The translations under genes were made by a program, and so were the position numbers. A DNA stretch of 64,000 nucleotides from positions 186,001-250,000 of the forward strand of contig NZ_FQUD01000001.1 of assembly GCF_900128945.1 (NCBI RefSeq). Reading direction: 5' to 3'. The stretch is from Chryseobacterium sp. OV279. Its GTDB lineage: Bacteria; Bacteroidota; Bacteroidia; Flavobacteriales; Weeksellaceae. Below, piece by piece: positions 10,051 through 20,168 of the stretch. Below the pieces are notes generated by a model. That model made no database searches. It was given only the letters and a program-made list of their open reading frames with translations, and had not been told where the DNA came from. How positions within the stretch are numbered: the stretch's first letter is position 1; the number at the start of each line of letters is the position of its first letter.

Positions 10051-13000
10051 ATGAAGAAAATTTCTATTTCTTTCTTTTTCCTTTGTTTGTTTGCAATGAT
10101 CCATGCACAATGGGCCCCTGCAGTATATAATGGAAAAGGAGCTAATGATGGCTCAAAATCAGACAGCTATTACTCTTTGGACATTTCACAGCTGAAATTG
10201 CAGCTGGCCAAAGCAGATGAAACTGGTAAAAATGCAAAACCAGTGATCATATCTCTCCCTACCATGAATGGGAAGATTGAAAAATTTGCAGTCTACAGCT
10301 TTCCGGTTGTAGTCAAAGAGCTCGCAGATCAGTATCAGCTGGGCTCTTTTGTTGGAGTAGGGATAGATGATCCTTCCAAATACTTAAGATTCAGTTTGGC
10401 ACCTAATGATTTTCAATCCATGATTATTCAGGACGGAAATTATGAATTTATAGAACCTGCCAATGCTGCAAAGACGATTTACAGAATTCATCCGAAAACA
10501 GGAAAAGACAAAAAAGGATTCGTATGTTCCACTGAGGAAAGCGAAGATGCCAGACATGATATAGATGAACTTCGCGAGAAAGGAAAGTCCTTCTTTAATC
10601 AGCCTACTGACTTTGCCAAAAATTCAGATAAAAAATACAGAACTTTAAGACTTGCTCTTTCGGTATGTGGGGAATATACACAATACCATGGAGGGACTGT
10701 AGCTGGGGCGCTTGCTGCGATGAATGCTACTTTGACAAGAATCAATGGAGTTTATGAAAAAGATTTCGCACTCCATCTTAATCTACAGAATTATCCGGGG
10801 TTAATTTATACTGATGCTGCCACAGATCCTTACTCAGCAACGCAGGGTGGAACTGCCAACGGGATTGTGGGATGGAACTCTCAGGTGCAGAATGTGATTA
10901 CGGCAGCAGTAGGAAATGCCAACTATGATATAGGACATTTGTTTTCTCCTCCGGGAGCCGGTGGAAATGCCGGATGTGTAGGCTGTATATGCCGAGATAA
11001 TACTGTTCCTACTTCTAATGATAAAGGATCAGGATGGACATCTCCGGGAAGTAATCCGCCAACAGGAGACAATTTTGATATCGATTATGTGGCTCATGAA
11101 ATAGGGCATCAGCTTGGTGGAGTACACAGTTTTTCTTATGATCCACCACAATTGGGATCTGCTACCAGTGTAGAACCTGGTTCAGGCTCAAGTATTATGG
11201 GCTATGCAGGGATTACAGGACCTACTACCGATGTACAGGCACACTCTGATCCATACTTTAATGTCACTAATATTACAGCTATTCAGGCGAATCTGATCAA
11301 CAAAACATGTGATATAGAAACAACCATTACCAATACACCACCGGTAATCGCTGCACTTCCAACCTACAATATTCCAAAAGGAACCGCTTTTGTCCTTACA
11401 GCATCAGCTACAGACGCTGAGAATGATCCTATGACGTTTAACTGGGAGGAAGTAGATATTGCCAATGAAGTCATTAATAATGCTAACTTAGGAAATACAA
11501 CTTCAGGTCCTTCTTTCAGATCTGTAGCCCCAACGGCTAGCCCAACACGTTATTTCCCTAGATTGTCTTCAGTGCTTGCAGGCGTTTTAAATAATGCCAA
11601 CAGCCTTTGGGAAGCGGTATCTACAGTAGCGAGAACAACTAAGTTTACCGTTACCGCCAGAGATAACAATCCAGCTGCCAATCAGCAGCAGACCCAATCT
11701 GCAACGCAGACGATTATTGTTGGAAACAATGGACCTTTTAAAGTAAATCCAACCGTAATATATAACAACGGACCTACCAATATAACCTGGGATGTCGTGA
11801 ATACCAACGCTGCACCTTACAATGCTCCCAATGTAAAAATAGATTTTACCACAGATAATGGAACGACATGGAATGTTGTAGCGGCCTCAACACCGAATGA
11901 CGGAAACCAGGCTGTAGATTTTACTGCCTTTCCTTTAACAGTGGGAGGTACAGCTAAAATCCGTGTAAGTGCTATCAATAATGTATTCTATGCAATTGGG
12001 ACGGCTTCCATAGAAACGCTTCCTATCTGTACAACTACTGCACCGGGAGGAATTGTGGTTTCGGCCATTACCCAAACGCAGGCAACGATAACCTGGAATG
12101 CATCATTTAATGCAACCTATGTTTTCCAGTACCGTCTTGCAGGAACTACAGCATGGACAACAGTTACTCCGGCACCGACTACCAATACAGTAACGCTTTC
12201 CACACTTACGGCAGGAACTCATTATGAATTCCAGATCGCCAATGTATGTACGGGAACGCAGGGTGCTTTTTCACCGGTTTCAACTTTTGTAACCCTATAC
12301 TGTGCAGCAGCTTCTACGAATACAGATAACGGATATATTTCCAATGTAACCGTAGCAGCCACAAACTCATACACGATGAGTAATACGTCAGCAGCGGCCA
12401 ATTATACAGACTATTCATCCGATGCTACAAAACTGATCACACTGGTTCGCGGATCAAACAACAACAGTGTAACGATCGCCAAATCATGGCCGGCAGCTGT
12501 ATCAAGCAAAGCCGTAAGTGTCTGGATAGATTTTAATAAAAATGGTACTTTTGAAACGATTGAAAGAGTTTTAAACGCCGCAAATAATACAACGACTCCG
12601 GTTACTGCAGCATTTACTGTACCTGCCGGGGCATACTCAGGACCGCTTACAACCCGTATGCGTGTTGTGCTGAGAGATACTGCCAATCCTGCCGCATGTG
12701 GTAACTTTACGAATGGTGAAGTAGAAGATTATGCAGTGAAATTAATAGACCAGCCGGCATGTACCAATGCTGCACCATCTAATATTACTATAACAAACCT
12801 TACTCCAGCTACCGCCGACGTTTCATGGTCGGCATCCACCGGGGCAACTTATGTGTTAAGATATAGAAAAGTAGGAACTGCCACGTGGACTACCGTGGAT
12901 CCTGTACCTGCTCCCGGAAATACCTACACCATTCCGGGACTTACTGAGCAGACTCAATACGAAGTACAGATTGCAACAAAATGTAATGGAACTCAGGGAA

Positions 13001-15027
13001 CATTCTCGCCTTCCACACAATTTACAACGCCTCCTGTTACGTACTGTCCGATGACAGGTACCGGAACCAACGACCACATTTCAAATGTAACCGTTACTTC
13101 CATAAACCCGGCGCTTGCAGTAATGAACAATACAACGGTACAGAACAACTATACGAGTTACAATACACCGGCTACTCTTATTACCCTGGAAATAGGTTCT
13201 GTTGGGAATAAAATCTCAGTAGCAAAAGGATGGACAGGGGTAACGAGCAGCGATGCCGTGAGTGCCTGGATCGATTTCAACAGAAACGGAGTTTTTGAAA
13301 CATCAGAACAGATTTTAAGTTCTGCTTCGAATACTAATACTCCTGTTACCGCTAATTTCGGAGTTCCTGCAGGAGCGTATAACGGACCGCTGAACACAAC
13401 CATGAGAGTGGTATTGAGACGTTCAAGCGCTCCTGTAATGTGTCAGAATGCAGTAAACGGGGAAGTGGAGGACTATGCGGTAAAACTGAGACCATGTAGT
13501 ACAGGTACCCCTACCAATCCTACATTTACAGCAGTAACTCATAATTCAGCGGTTATTAACTGGACAGCGGCAACCAATAACCTGAGTTACCTGCTTCAAT
13601 ACAGAGTACTGGGAACTACTGCTTGGACATCTGTATATGTAACCACGGTTCCTCATACCTTAACCAATCTGATTCCTTTTACTACGTATGAGGTACAGAT
13701 TGCTGCCAATTGTGGAACTTCAACAGGTAGCTTTACAGCGATCAGAGCATTTACTACCAAGTGTGATCCTACGCCTCCGGGGGTTTCAGTAACGAATATC
13801 ACAACCAACTCAGCATTGGTTACATGGACACCCTTAGTGACAGGTTCAAGTTATATGATGAGATGGAGAAAAGTAGGTGCAGCAGCATGGACTCTTGTCA
13901 ATTTGCCGGCTCCTCCTGCCAATACGTATCCGCTAACTAATCTGGATCCATATACGAAATATGAAGTACAGGTAGCGAATCAGTGTACAGGAGATCCTAA
14001 TCCTAATCCATATTCAAATCCTGTGGTATTTACGACCCTGAGAACATGTGAATTGCCTCCTCCGGGATTGATGATAACACAGCTGACCCCAACATCTGCT
14101 GAAGTTACTTGGGAAGGATTTACAGGAGCAACCTATATCCTTAGATACAGAAAAGTGGGTATTCCAAGCTGGACTAATATTCCGGTAGCGACTAATGCTC
14201 ATACGATAACAGGATTACTGGAAGATACGAAATACGAAATGCAGGTAGTGAATATCTGTAACGGTACGCCGGGAACTTATACACCTCCGTATTATTTCAC
14301 GACACCAACTGTGATCTACTGCCAGATGTCTTCTCAAAATTCTGTGAACGAACATATCGCTAAAGTTACAGTGACGCCGAACGGAAGACCTAAAATGGAA
14401 AACGCTTCGGGACCGTCCAATTATACAGACTATACAGGAGTAACAGCTACATTCATAGAAATGGTTCAGGGATCTTCCGGAAACCAGATCACGATTGAGA
14501 AAAAATGGAACGGAACGAATCATGACGAAGGTATTGCTGTCTGGATTGATTTCAACAGAAACGGATACTTCGATATAGATGAAAGAGTATTCACCTCACC
14601 TCCGAACACAACAAGTCCTGTGACAGGAACATTCAGCATTCCGGCTGATGCCTTTGTAAGCATGACAACTTATAAATATGTTGTGATGAGAGTGGCATTG
14701 ATGAGAGACGGTGTTCCGGTGAACTGTATGAGATTTGCCAATGGGGAAGTAGAGGATTACTCGGTAAGAATCTCTAAACCTGCAACAGCCAATCCGGTGA
14801 ACCAGACGGATATCATGATTTATCCTAACCCGGTAAGCTCCGTGTTGTATGTGAAAAATATCAGCAAAAGAGCGAAGTATAAAATCTACAATGCAGCAGC
14901 GCAGATTATTGGTCAGGGTATTTTATTAAACAACCAGATCAATGTCGCTAAACTGATTAACGGTGTTTATGTAATAGATATCGAAGACAACGGTAAATCC
15001 GTACAGAAGAAATTTATCAAAGAATAA
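10051..15027 (+). CDS. secreted reprolysin-like zinc metallopeptidase with multiple FN3/GEVED modules, T9SS type A
   Basis: 1658 residues from ATG 10051. That start was chosen because a clean signal peptide (MKKISISFFFLCLFAMIHAQ) begins there; the frame is open upstream to 9988. The N-terminal 400 or so residues are clearly paralogous to the 1886-4816 product, with the zinc site HEIGHQLGGVH (His349, Glu350, His353, His359) and the 'IMGYAG' Met-turn. Downstream are several fibronectin-III modules and three GEVED domains ('WIDFNKNG'/'WIDFNRNG', 'GEVEDY'), then a type A sorting domain. It looks like the protease head of the first gene joined to the adhesive tail of the second. A TAGATTTG -7-like element lies near 10014. 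Confidence 0.88.
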   Translation: MKKISISFFFLCLFAMIHAQWAPAVYNGKGANDGSKSDSYYSLDISQLKLQLAKADETGKNAKPVIISLPTMNGKIEKFAVYSFPVVVKELADQYQLGSFVGVGIDDPSKYLRFSLAPNDFQSMIIQDGNYEFIEPANAAKTIYRIHPKTGKDKKGFVCSTEESEDARHDIDELREKGKSFFNQPTDFAKNSDKKYRTLRLALSVCGEYTQYHGGTVAGALAAMNATLTRINGVYEKDFALHLNLQNYPGLIYTDAATDPYSATQGGTANGIVGWNSQVQNVITAAVGNANYDIGHLFSPPGAGGNAGCVGCICRDNTVPTSNDKGSGWTSPGSNPPTGDNFDIDYVAHEIGHQLGGVHSFSYDPPQLGSATSVEPGSGSSIMGYAGITGPTTDVQAHSDPYFNVTNITAIQANLINKTCDIETTITNTPPVIAALPTYNIPKGTAFVLTASATDAENDPMTFNWEEVDIANEVINNANLGNTTSGPSFRSVAPTASPTRYFPRLSSVLAGVLNNANSLWEAVSTVARTTKFTVTARDNNPAANQQQTQSATQTIIVGNNGPFKVNPTVIYNNGPTNITWDVVNTNAAPYNAPNVKIDFTTDNGTTWNVVAASTPNDGNQAVDFTAFPLTVGGTAKIRVSAINNVFYAIGTASIETLPICTTTAPGGIVVSAITQTQATITWNASFNATYVFQYRLAGTTAWTTVTPAPTTNTVTLSTLTAGTHYEFQIANVCTGTQGAFSPVSTFVTLYCAAASTNTDNGYISNVTVAATNSYTMSNTSAAANYTDYSSDATKLITLVRGSNNNSVTIAKSWPAAVSSKAVSVWIDFNKNGTFETIERVLNAANNTTTPVTAAFTVPAGAYSGPLTTRMRVVLRDTANPAACGNFTNGEVEDYAVKLIDQPACTNAAPSNITITNLTPATADVSWSASTGATYVLRYRKVGTATWTTVDPVPAPGNTYTIPGLTEQTQYEVQIATKCNGTQGTFSPSTQFTTPPVTYCPMTGTGTNDHISNVTVTSINPALAVMNNTTVQNNYTSYNTPATLITLEIGSVGNKISVAKGWTGVTSSDAVSAWIDFNRNGVFETSEQILSSASNTNTPVTANFGVPAGAYNGPLNTTMRVVLRRSSAPVMCQNAVNGEVEDYAVKLRPCSTGTPTNPTFTAVTHNSAVINWTAATNNLSYLLQYRVLGTTAWTSVYVTTVPHTLTNLIPFTTYEVQIAANCGTSTGSFTAIRAFTTKCDPTPPGVSVTNITTNSALVTWTPLVTGSSYMMRWRKVGAAAWTLVNLPAPPANTYPLTNLDPYTKYEVQVANQCTGDPNPNPYSNPVVFTTLRTCELPPPGLMITQLTPTSAEVTWEGFTGATYILRYRKVGIPSWTNIPVATNAHTITGLLEDTKYEMQVVNICNGTPGTYTPPYYFTTPTVIYCQMSSQNSVNEHIAKVTVTPNGRPKMENASGPSNYTDYTGVTATFIEMVQGSSGNQITIEKKWNGTNHDEGIAVWIDFNRNGYFDIDERVFTSPPNTTSPVTGTFSIPADAFVSMTTYKYVVMRVALMRDGVPVNCMRFANGEVEDYSVRISKPATANPVNQTDIMIYPNPVSSVLYVKNISKRAKYKIYNAAAQIIGQGILLNNQINVAKLINGVYVIDIEDNGKSVQKKFIKE

Positions 15028-15047
15028 TATATAAATCTCAAACACAG

Positions 15048-15075
15048 AAGCCCTCAGGAATGGGGGCTTTTTTTA
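15048..15075 (+). terminator. rho-independent terminator
   Basis: Hairpin agccctca / tgggggct with seven T after it; it is related to the terminator at 9813. Confidence 0.8.
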
Positions 15076-15443
15076 TGGTCTATTTTGGGTGATTTTTTTA
15101 CGCTATAATTTACAAATGGTGAATTTTTTTTACGCATATCATTGTTTTTGATTATGTTTTTATTATTAGCCTCTTTTTATTGCTTAATAGTTATGTATTT
15201 AGCCTCTTTTATTTATATTTGCTAAATTATATATTAAAATAATAAGATTATTGTAATTTCCTTATGAATTTGGAAAAGTCTTTTGTTTTACAATCCTATG
15301 AATGTTTAATAATACATGTGGGTAGTTAGGGATTAGTATATTTTTATAAAATATTTGATGATTAATGGATAAACAGCTGGCTTATGCATATCCACGGATC
15401 AAAAAGGAATTAGATAATTCACAACTTATATATAGAAAAAGCT
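15076..15443. other. AT-rich intergenic region without a gene
   Basis: About 370 very AT-rich bases between two T9SS cargo genes. It presumably holds the promoter of the 15444 gene, but I see no clear TTTG/TAnnTTTG pair and no RNA gene. Confidence 0.5.
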
Positions 15444-17864
15444 ATGACTAGAAATTACTCTTTTTTACTGAGGTTATTACTCCTTGTCCTTATTGGTTTT
15501 ATAACAAGTGCATGTATTCCAACAACCTCACCTTTTCCATATAACGAAAGTTTTACTGCTAACAATGGTAATTTTACTTTTGTAAATGGTACCCAAACTA
15601 ATAAATGGTTGTACGGTACTGCAGCAGGAAATCCACCCAGTGCTATTTATATATCCAACACGGGTGCAGCGGCCAATAATTATTCTTTAACGGCTGCCAG
15701 TATTGTGCATGCCCACAGGGATATCAGTATTCCCGCAGGCACGGCAGTTTGCAGCGTATCGTTTGATTGGAGAGCTGCAGGGGAGAATGCTCAGGACTAC
15801 CTAAGAATCTGGCTTGTTCCTACCAGCTATACGCCAGCGGCGGGAGTACAAATTACCCCGGTAGCAGGAAGAATAAAAGTAGGGAATGATTATAATGGGC
15901 AGAGTACGTGGCAGACTTATATTAATACGAATGTGAATTTAAGTACTTTTGCCGGGACCAATACGCGTCTGGTTTTTGAATGGACGAATAATGCCAGCGG
16001 CGGGACTCAGCCACCAGCTACCGTAGATAATATCCTGATTACTTCCTGCATGCCTCCTACCGGACTATCCGTAGCCGCAGTTACGCCCACTACCGCCAAC
16101 CTCAGCTGGACCGCGCCCATTCAGGCACCGGCCAATGGGTATGAATACTATCTTTCAAATGTAAATAATGCCCCTAATAACGGAACAGCTGCGACAGGAA
16201 CTTCAAGTAATGTTTCTGTTACCGTATCACAACTGGCGGTAAACACATCCTACTTTTGGTGGGTACGTTCTTTATGCGGTCCAACAAATAAGAGTGCCTG
16301 GGTACCGGGTCCTGGCTTTACAACAAAAATATGCAGTACAACTACACCTGTAGTAGCAATCAATGGCATTACTTTTAATTCAGCTTCTGTAACCTGGCCC
16401 CTGGATAGTGGAGCAGATTCTTATCAGATCAGATACAGAGCTGTGGGTACAGCGGCATGGATTACTGCAAATCAGCCACCAGCATTACCTCCGGCAGCCA
16501 CAAATACGATTAACCTAACGAATTTATCACCGGATACTTTATACGAAATAGAAATAGCTGTAGTGTGTAATGGTGTGACAGGAGCCTATTCTCATAATGA
16601 ATTTACAACAAAATGTAATCCGGCACCTCCGAATGTCACGGTAAGTAATATTACAGCCAATTCAGCTTCAATAGCCTGGTCACCGGTAGCGGCGAACCTT
16701 ACGTATAAAATGAGATGGAGAGAAGTGGGAACCATCCCATGGAACCTTGTCAATTTACCGGTACCTCCTGCAAATACCTTTAATCTTTCAGGTCTTGCTG
16801 CCGGCAAAACCTATGAAGTTCAGATAACAAGCCAGTGTCCTCCCGAAACGTACTCAACTCCAAAAGTATTTACGACGGAAAGAACCTGTGATTTGCCTCC
16901 TTCAGGTCTTATGATTCTTCAGCTTCTGCCTGCATCAGCACAAATCACATGGGATCCTTTCCCAGGAGCCACTTATATTTTGAGGTATAGAAAAGTAGGG
17001 ATTCCGAGCTGGACAGAAATTCAGACGCCTAATAACACTTATACATTAACGGGCTTAATAGAGCTTACTAAATATGAACTTCAGGTGGCTAATATCTGTA
17101 ACGGCACACCTGGCAGCTTTACCCCTCTGTACTTTTTTACCACGCCTACAGTACAGTATTGTGGTATGGCGTCAGGAAGTTCAGCTGGAGAACACATTGC
17201 AAAAGTTACCGTAAAACCGGCCGGCAGACCTCTTATGGAAAATTCATCAGCTGCATCAGTCTATACGGACTATACAGGAATTCCGAAGACCGCTATAGAG
17301 CTGGTTCAGGGCTCTGCCGGTAATGAGATCACCATAGAGAAAAAATGGACTGGCACAAATCATAATGAAGGAATTGCAGTATGGATAGATTTCAACAGGG
17401 ACGGCGAATTTGGTATTGATGAAAGAATATGGGTTTCAGGTCCAAACAATGTAACCCCTGCTAAAGGAACATTTAGTGTCCCGGCCAATGCATTTGTAAG
17501 TATGACTGATGATAAATATGTGGTCATGAGAGTTGCGATGAAAAGAAACGATATTCCTTTGACATGTACGAACTTTGCGGAAGGGGAAGTGGAAGATTAT
17601 AAAGTGAGGATCTTTAAAAACGGAGTATTTAATCCGGTTAATCAGAATGATTTCCTGTTTTATCCAAATCCGGTAAGCACCGTGCTGAATGTCAAAAATA
17701 TCAGTAAAAGCGCTCACTACAAGCTTTACCATGCAGGTAAACTGATTGCAAGCGGGATCTTGTTAAATAATAAACTTGATGTGGGCCAGTTAGTCGGTGG
17801 AGTATATGTAATCGATATACAGGATCAGGGGAATTCGATTCAGGGGAAATTTATCAAAAGATAA
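15444..17864 (+). CDS. secreted FN3/GEVED protein with N-terminal jelly-roll-like domain, T9SS type A
   Basis: 806 residues. The signal peptide runs into 'FITSACIP', so cleavage may be by signal peptidase I or, less likely, II. Residues about 30-205 look like a 'choice-of-anchor' jelly-roll domain ('PFPYNESF' start, 'TVDNILIT' end). It is followed by fibronectin-III modules, one GEVED domain (about 570-725; 'WIDFNRDGEF', 'GEVEDY') and a type A sorting domain ('FYPNPVSTVLNV'). The C-terminal half is paralogous to the two preceding large proteins but more diverged. There is no catalytic motif. A surface or secreted binding protein is inferred. Confidence 0.82.
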   Translation: MTRNYSFLLRLLLLVLIGFITSACIPTTSPFPYNESFTANNGNFTFVNGTQTNKWLYGTAAGNPPSAIYISNTGAAANNYSLTAASIVHAHRDISIPAGTAVCSVSFDWRAAGENAQDYLRIWLVPTSYTPAAGVQITPVAGRIKVGNDYNGQSTWQTYINTNVNLSTFAGTNTRLVFEWTNNASGGTQPPATVDNILITSCMPPTGLSVAAVTPTTANLSWTAPIQAPANGYEYYLSNVNNAPNNGTAATGTSSNVSVTVSQLAVNTSYFWWVRSLCGPTNKSAWVPGPGFTTKICSTTTPVVAINGITFNSASVTWPLDSGADSYQIRYRAVGTAAWITANQPPALPPAATNTINLTNLSPDTLYEIEIAVVCNGVTGAYSHNEFTTKCNPAPPNVTVSNITANSASIAWSPVAANLTYKMRWREVGTIPWNLVNLPVPPANTFNLSGLAAGKTYEVQITSQCPPETYSTPKVFTTERTCDLPPSGLMILQLLPASAQITWDPFPGATYILRYRKVGIPSWTEIQTPNNTYTLTGLIELTKYELQVANICNGTPGSFTPLYFFTTPTVQYCGMASGSSAGEHIAKVTVKPAGRPLMENSSAASVYTDYTGIPKTAIELVQGSAGNEITIEKKWTGTNHNEGIAVWIDFNRDGEFGIDERIWVSGPNNVTPAKGTFSVPANAFVSMTDDKYVVMRVAMKRNDIPLTCTNFAEGEVEDYKVRIFKNGVFNPVNQNDFLFYPNPVSTVLNVKNISKSAHYKLYHAGKLIASGILLNNKLDVGQLVGGVYVIDIQDQGNSIQGKFIKR

Positions 17865-17884
17865 ACCTTACATTTTAATAAACA

Positions 17885-17917
17885 AAAAGACTGTTCGATA
17901 AGGACAGTCTTTTTTAT
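17885..17917 (+). terminator. rho-independent terminator
   Basis: Hairpin aaagactgt / acagtcttt followed by T-rich sequence, ending the four-gene T9SS cargo cluster. Confidence 0.75.
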
Positions 17918-17995
17918 TACCAGAAAAATTGAAATTTTATCTTTAAGAATCAGGCACATAAGGTTCATATTCCCGGTTTTTACGACAGGTATTAA

Positions 17996-18033
17996 AAGCC
18001 TCGTCAGAAATAATTCTGACGAGGCTTTTTTTA
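17996..18033 (-). terminator. terminator of the coaE operon, overlapping its stop codon
   Basis: Long hairpin aagcctcgtcaga / tctgacgaggctt with A/T runs on both sides, so it can act in both directions. On the minus strand it begins at the coaE stop codon. Confidence 0.8.
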
Positions 18034-18660
18034 TTCAATACTGAAGATGATCCGTTCGGTCTGTTCCTTAAGATCCTCCAGGTTAGTATTGTTGTGTATA
18101 ATGCAGTCTGCCAGTTTGATTTTATCCTTTTCAGACATCTGTTTTTCCATGACGGCTTCTACTTCTCTGTAGGTCTTTCCGTCCCTGTCCATCACTCTTT
18201 TGGCTCTGATATTATCTTCTGCAGTCACCAGAAGAGATTTGTAGCATTGTCTGTTCAGTTTTAATTCAAACAGAAGTGCTGTTTCTTTAAAGACTAAATA
18301 TTTCGTCTGTTTTTTCAGCCATTCTTCAAAATCGATCTTTACAGCGGGGTGTATGATTTCATTTAATTCGTGCAGCTGTTCCTTATTGTTGAAAACCTTT
18401 TCTGCGACAAACTTTCTGTCGTAAAGGCCATTGGTATCATAAGCTTCCTCGCCAAGGAGTTCTTTGATCCTGATCTTTAAGTCTTCACTCTCATTCACGA
18501 TCATTTTTGCCCTGTCATCGGAATAATAAACCGGGAATCCGAACTCTTCAATGAAGTGGGCTACGGTCGTCTTTCCTGAACCTATACCACCGGTAAGCCC
18601 GATGATCTTGGGTGACGGTTCCGGTTCTGCTTTCTGGGTCTCTGAATGTAATTCTTCCAT
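18031..18660 (-). CDS. coaE: dephospho-CoA kinase
   Basis: 209 residues from ATG 18660 (a TTG two codons upstream is also open). It phosphorylates the 3'-hydroxyl of dephospho-CoA, the last step of CoA synthesis, in the cytoplasm. The sequence shows the P-loop 'GLTGGIGSGKTT' and the downstream 'YYSDDRAK' and 'HPAV' motifs of the family. About 18 residues of charged N-terminal extension precede the P-loop, longer than in many homologues. It is the last gene of a minus-strand set with the hydrolase, the PaiB-like protein and ruvB; the gap to the hydrolase gene is 9 bases. Confidence 0.93.
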   Translation of the reverse strand: MEELHSETQKAEPEPSPKIIGLTGGIGSGKTTVAHFIEEFGFPVYYSDDRAKMIVNESEDLKIRIKELLGEEAYDTNGLYDRKFVAEKVFNNKEQLHELNEIIHPAVKIDFEEWLKKQTKYLVFKETALLFELKLNRQCYKSLLVTAEDNIRAKRVMDRDGKTYREVEAVMEKQMSEKDKIKLADCIIHNNTNLEDLKEQTERIIFSIE

Positions 18661-18669
18661 AATCAAAAA

Positions 18670-19536
18670 TTAATATCCAAAAACATCATTAAAACTGTGG
18701 ACCGCGTCCAATCTCACTCCTTTTTCAGTCATTTTAAGACTGGCCAGTTCATTATGGGCATCGTGCTCAAAGAACAGTAAATATTCGTTATCTACGCACT
18801 GTTTCAGGAACTTTCCTTTCTCTTCCATAGTAAGAAGAGGTCTGGTATCATATCCCATCACATACACCTGGTTGATATGTCCTGCAGTAGGAATAAGGTC
18901 TGCTGCGAAAACAATCGTTTTTTCCTGGTACTGGATCACCGGAAGCATTTGTTTTTCCGTGTGTCCGTCTACAAAGATCACATCCATTTTCAGATCAGGA
19001 GCAAAACCGTAATTTCCTGTTGTAGGAAGAGGTAAGTAGTTAAGCTGCCCGCTTTCCTGGATCGGAAGGATATTCTCCTTCAGGAAACTTGCTTTCTCTC
19101 TTGGATTGGGTTCTGTAGCCCATTTCCAGTGGTTTTCATTCGTCCAGAAATGTGCGTTTTTAAAAGCCGGTCTGTATCCGGTTCTGTCGTCATTCCATTC
19201 AATAGCGCCACCACAGTGGTCAAAGTGAAGGTGTGTAAAGAATACATCCGTAATATCTTCTCTTACGAAACCGAATTTCTTTAAATTTTTATCAAGACTG
19301 TCATCTCCCCAAAGCGAATAATGCCCGAAGAATTTATCATCTTGTTTATTGCCGAGACCACAGTCCACAAGGATCAGTTTCTTGCCGTCTTCTATAAGCA
19401 GGGATCTTGTTCCCAGTTCGATCAGGTTTTTTTCGTCTGCAGGATTGGTTTTTTCCCACAAACTCTTTGGGACGACTCCAAACATGGCACCGCCATCCAG
19501 TTTAAATTTTCCACATTGTATTGGATATAGCTTCAT
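18670..19536 (-). CDS. metallo-beta-lactamase-fold hydrolase
   Basis: 288 residues without a signal peptide, so probably cytoplasmic. The metal-binding signature THLHFDHCGG (HxHxDH) is present, as are a later histidine in 'VDGHTEKQ' and an Asp in 'VFAADLIP', giving a complete dinuclear site. The layout fits quorum-quenching-lactonase-like or general MBL hydrolases, but the substrate cannot be inferred. It is co-oriented with coaE and the PaiB-like gene. Confidence 0.85.
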   Translation of the reverse strand: MKLYPIQCGKFKLDGGAMFGVVPKSLWEKTNPADEKNLIELGTRSLLIEDGKKLILVDCGLGNKQDDKFFGHYSLWGDDSLDKNLKKFGFVREDITDVFFTHLHFDHCGGAIEWNDDRTGYRPAFKNAHFWTNENHWKWATEPNPREKASFLKENILPIQESGQLNYLPLPTTGNYGFAPDLKMDVIFVDGHTEKQMLPVIQYQEKTIVFAADLIPTAGHINQVYVMGYDTRPLLTMEEKGKFLKQCVDNEYLLFFEHDAHNELASLKMTEKGVRLDAVHSFNDVFGY

Positions 19537-19550
19537 ATATATTTTGATTA

Positions 19551-20162
19551 TTATTTCTTTATTAATTTCATCTTTTCAGCGATCTTTCTTCCGTTCTCAT
19601 CTGAGTTTTCCAGCTCCGAAATGATATTTTGATAATCATGATCCTTCCTGTTCTGAGAAAGTTTCTGTTTGATAGATATTTCTGTCGGAAATATTTTCAT
19701 TCCGAAAGCACCTTTCATTTCCTTTTCCACAAATTCGCGTCCCATATCTTTGACCATCATCGGACATTTCTGGAAATTTTCGTATTTGGAAGTTAATTTT
19801 TCCAGATGACTGTACAGCTCATCGTTATTCATCAACTGTACTTTTCCATGGATCTGTACCGCTTCATAATTCCATGTCGAAACATTGATATGATCATACC
19901 AGCTGCTCGAAATATAGGCATGCGCTCCCAGGAAATCACAGAGCACTTCATCGCCGTCCTTGATGGTCTTTGCCTGAGGATTCGCTCTGGAAATATGAGT
20001 TTCCACATAGATATTCTCTGGATCATCTTCATTAAGCATCATCATCGCATGGGTCGCTCTTATTTTATCAACTGAAGAAATAAGTAAGGCAAATGCGTTT
20101 TCCCTGATGATTTCTTTCATCAGATTGTGATCTTCGCTTCTGTATAACTTTGGAATAAACAT
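19551..20162 (-). CDS. PaiB-like FMN-binding protein
   Basis: 203 residues matching the PaiB family ('FMN-binding negative transcriptional regulator'), with a split-barrel flavin-binding fold. Typical segments are 'MFIPKLYR' at the start, 'HISRANPQ' and 'SSSWYDH'. In Bacillus, PaiB is linked to repression of sporulation and protease genes; here a flavin-binding or oxidoreductase role is as likely. No DNA-binding HTH is evident. It ends 14 bases before the hydrolase and follows ruvB by 6 bases. Confidence 0.8.
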   Translation of the reverse strand: MFIPKLYRSEDHNLMKEIIRENAFALLISSVDKIRATHAMMMLNEDDPENIYVETHISRANPQAKTIKDGDEVLCDFLGAHAYISSSWYDHINVSTWNYEAVQIHGKVQLMNNDELYSHLEKLTSKYENFQKCPMMVKDMGREFVEKEMKGAFGMKIFPTEISIKQKLSQNRKDHDYQNIISELENSDENGRKIAEKMKLIKK

Positions 20163-20168
20163 AGGTTG

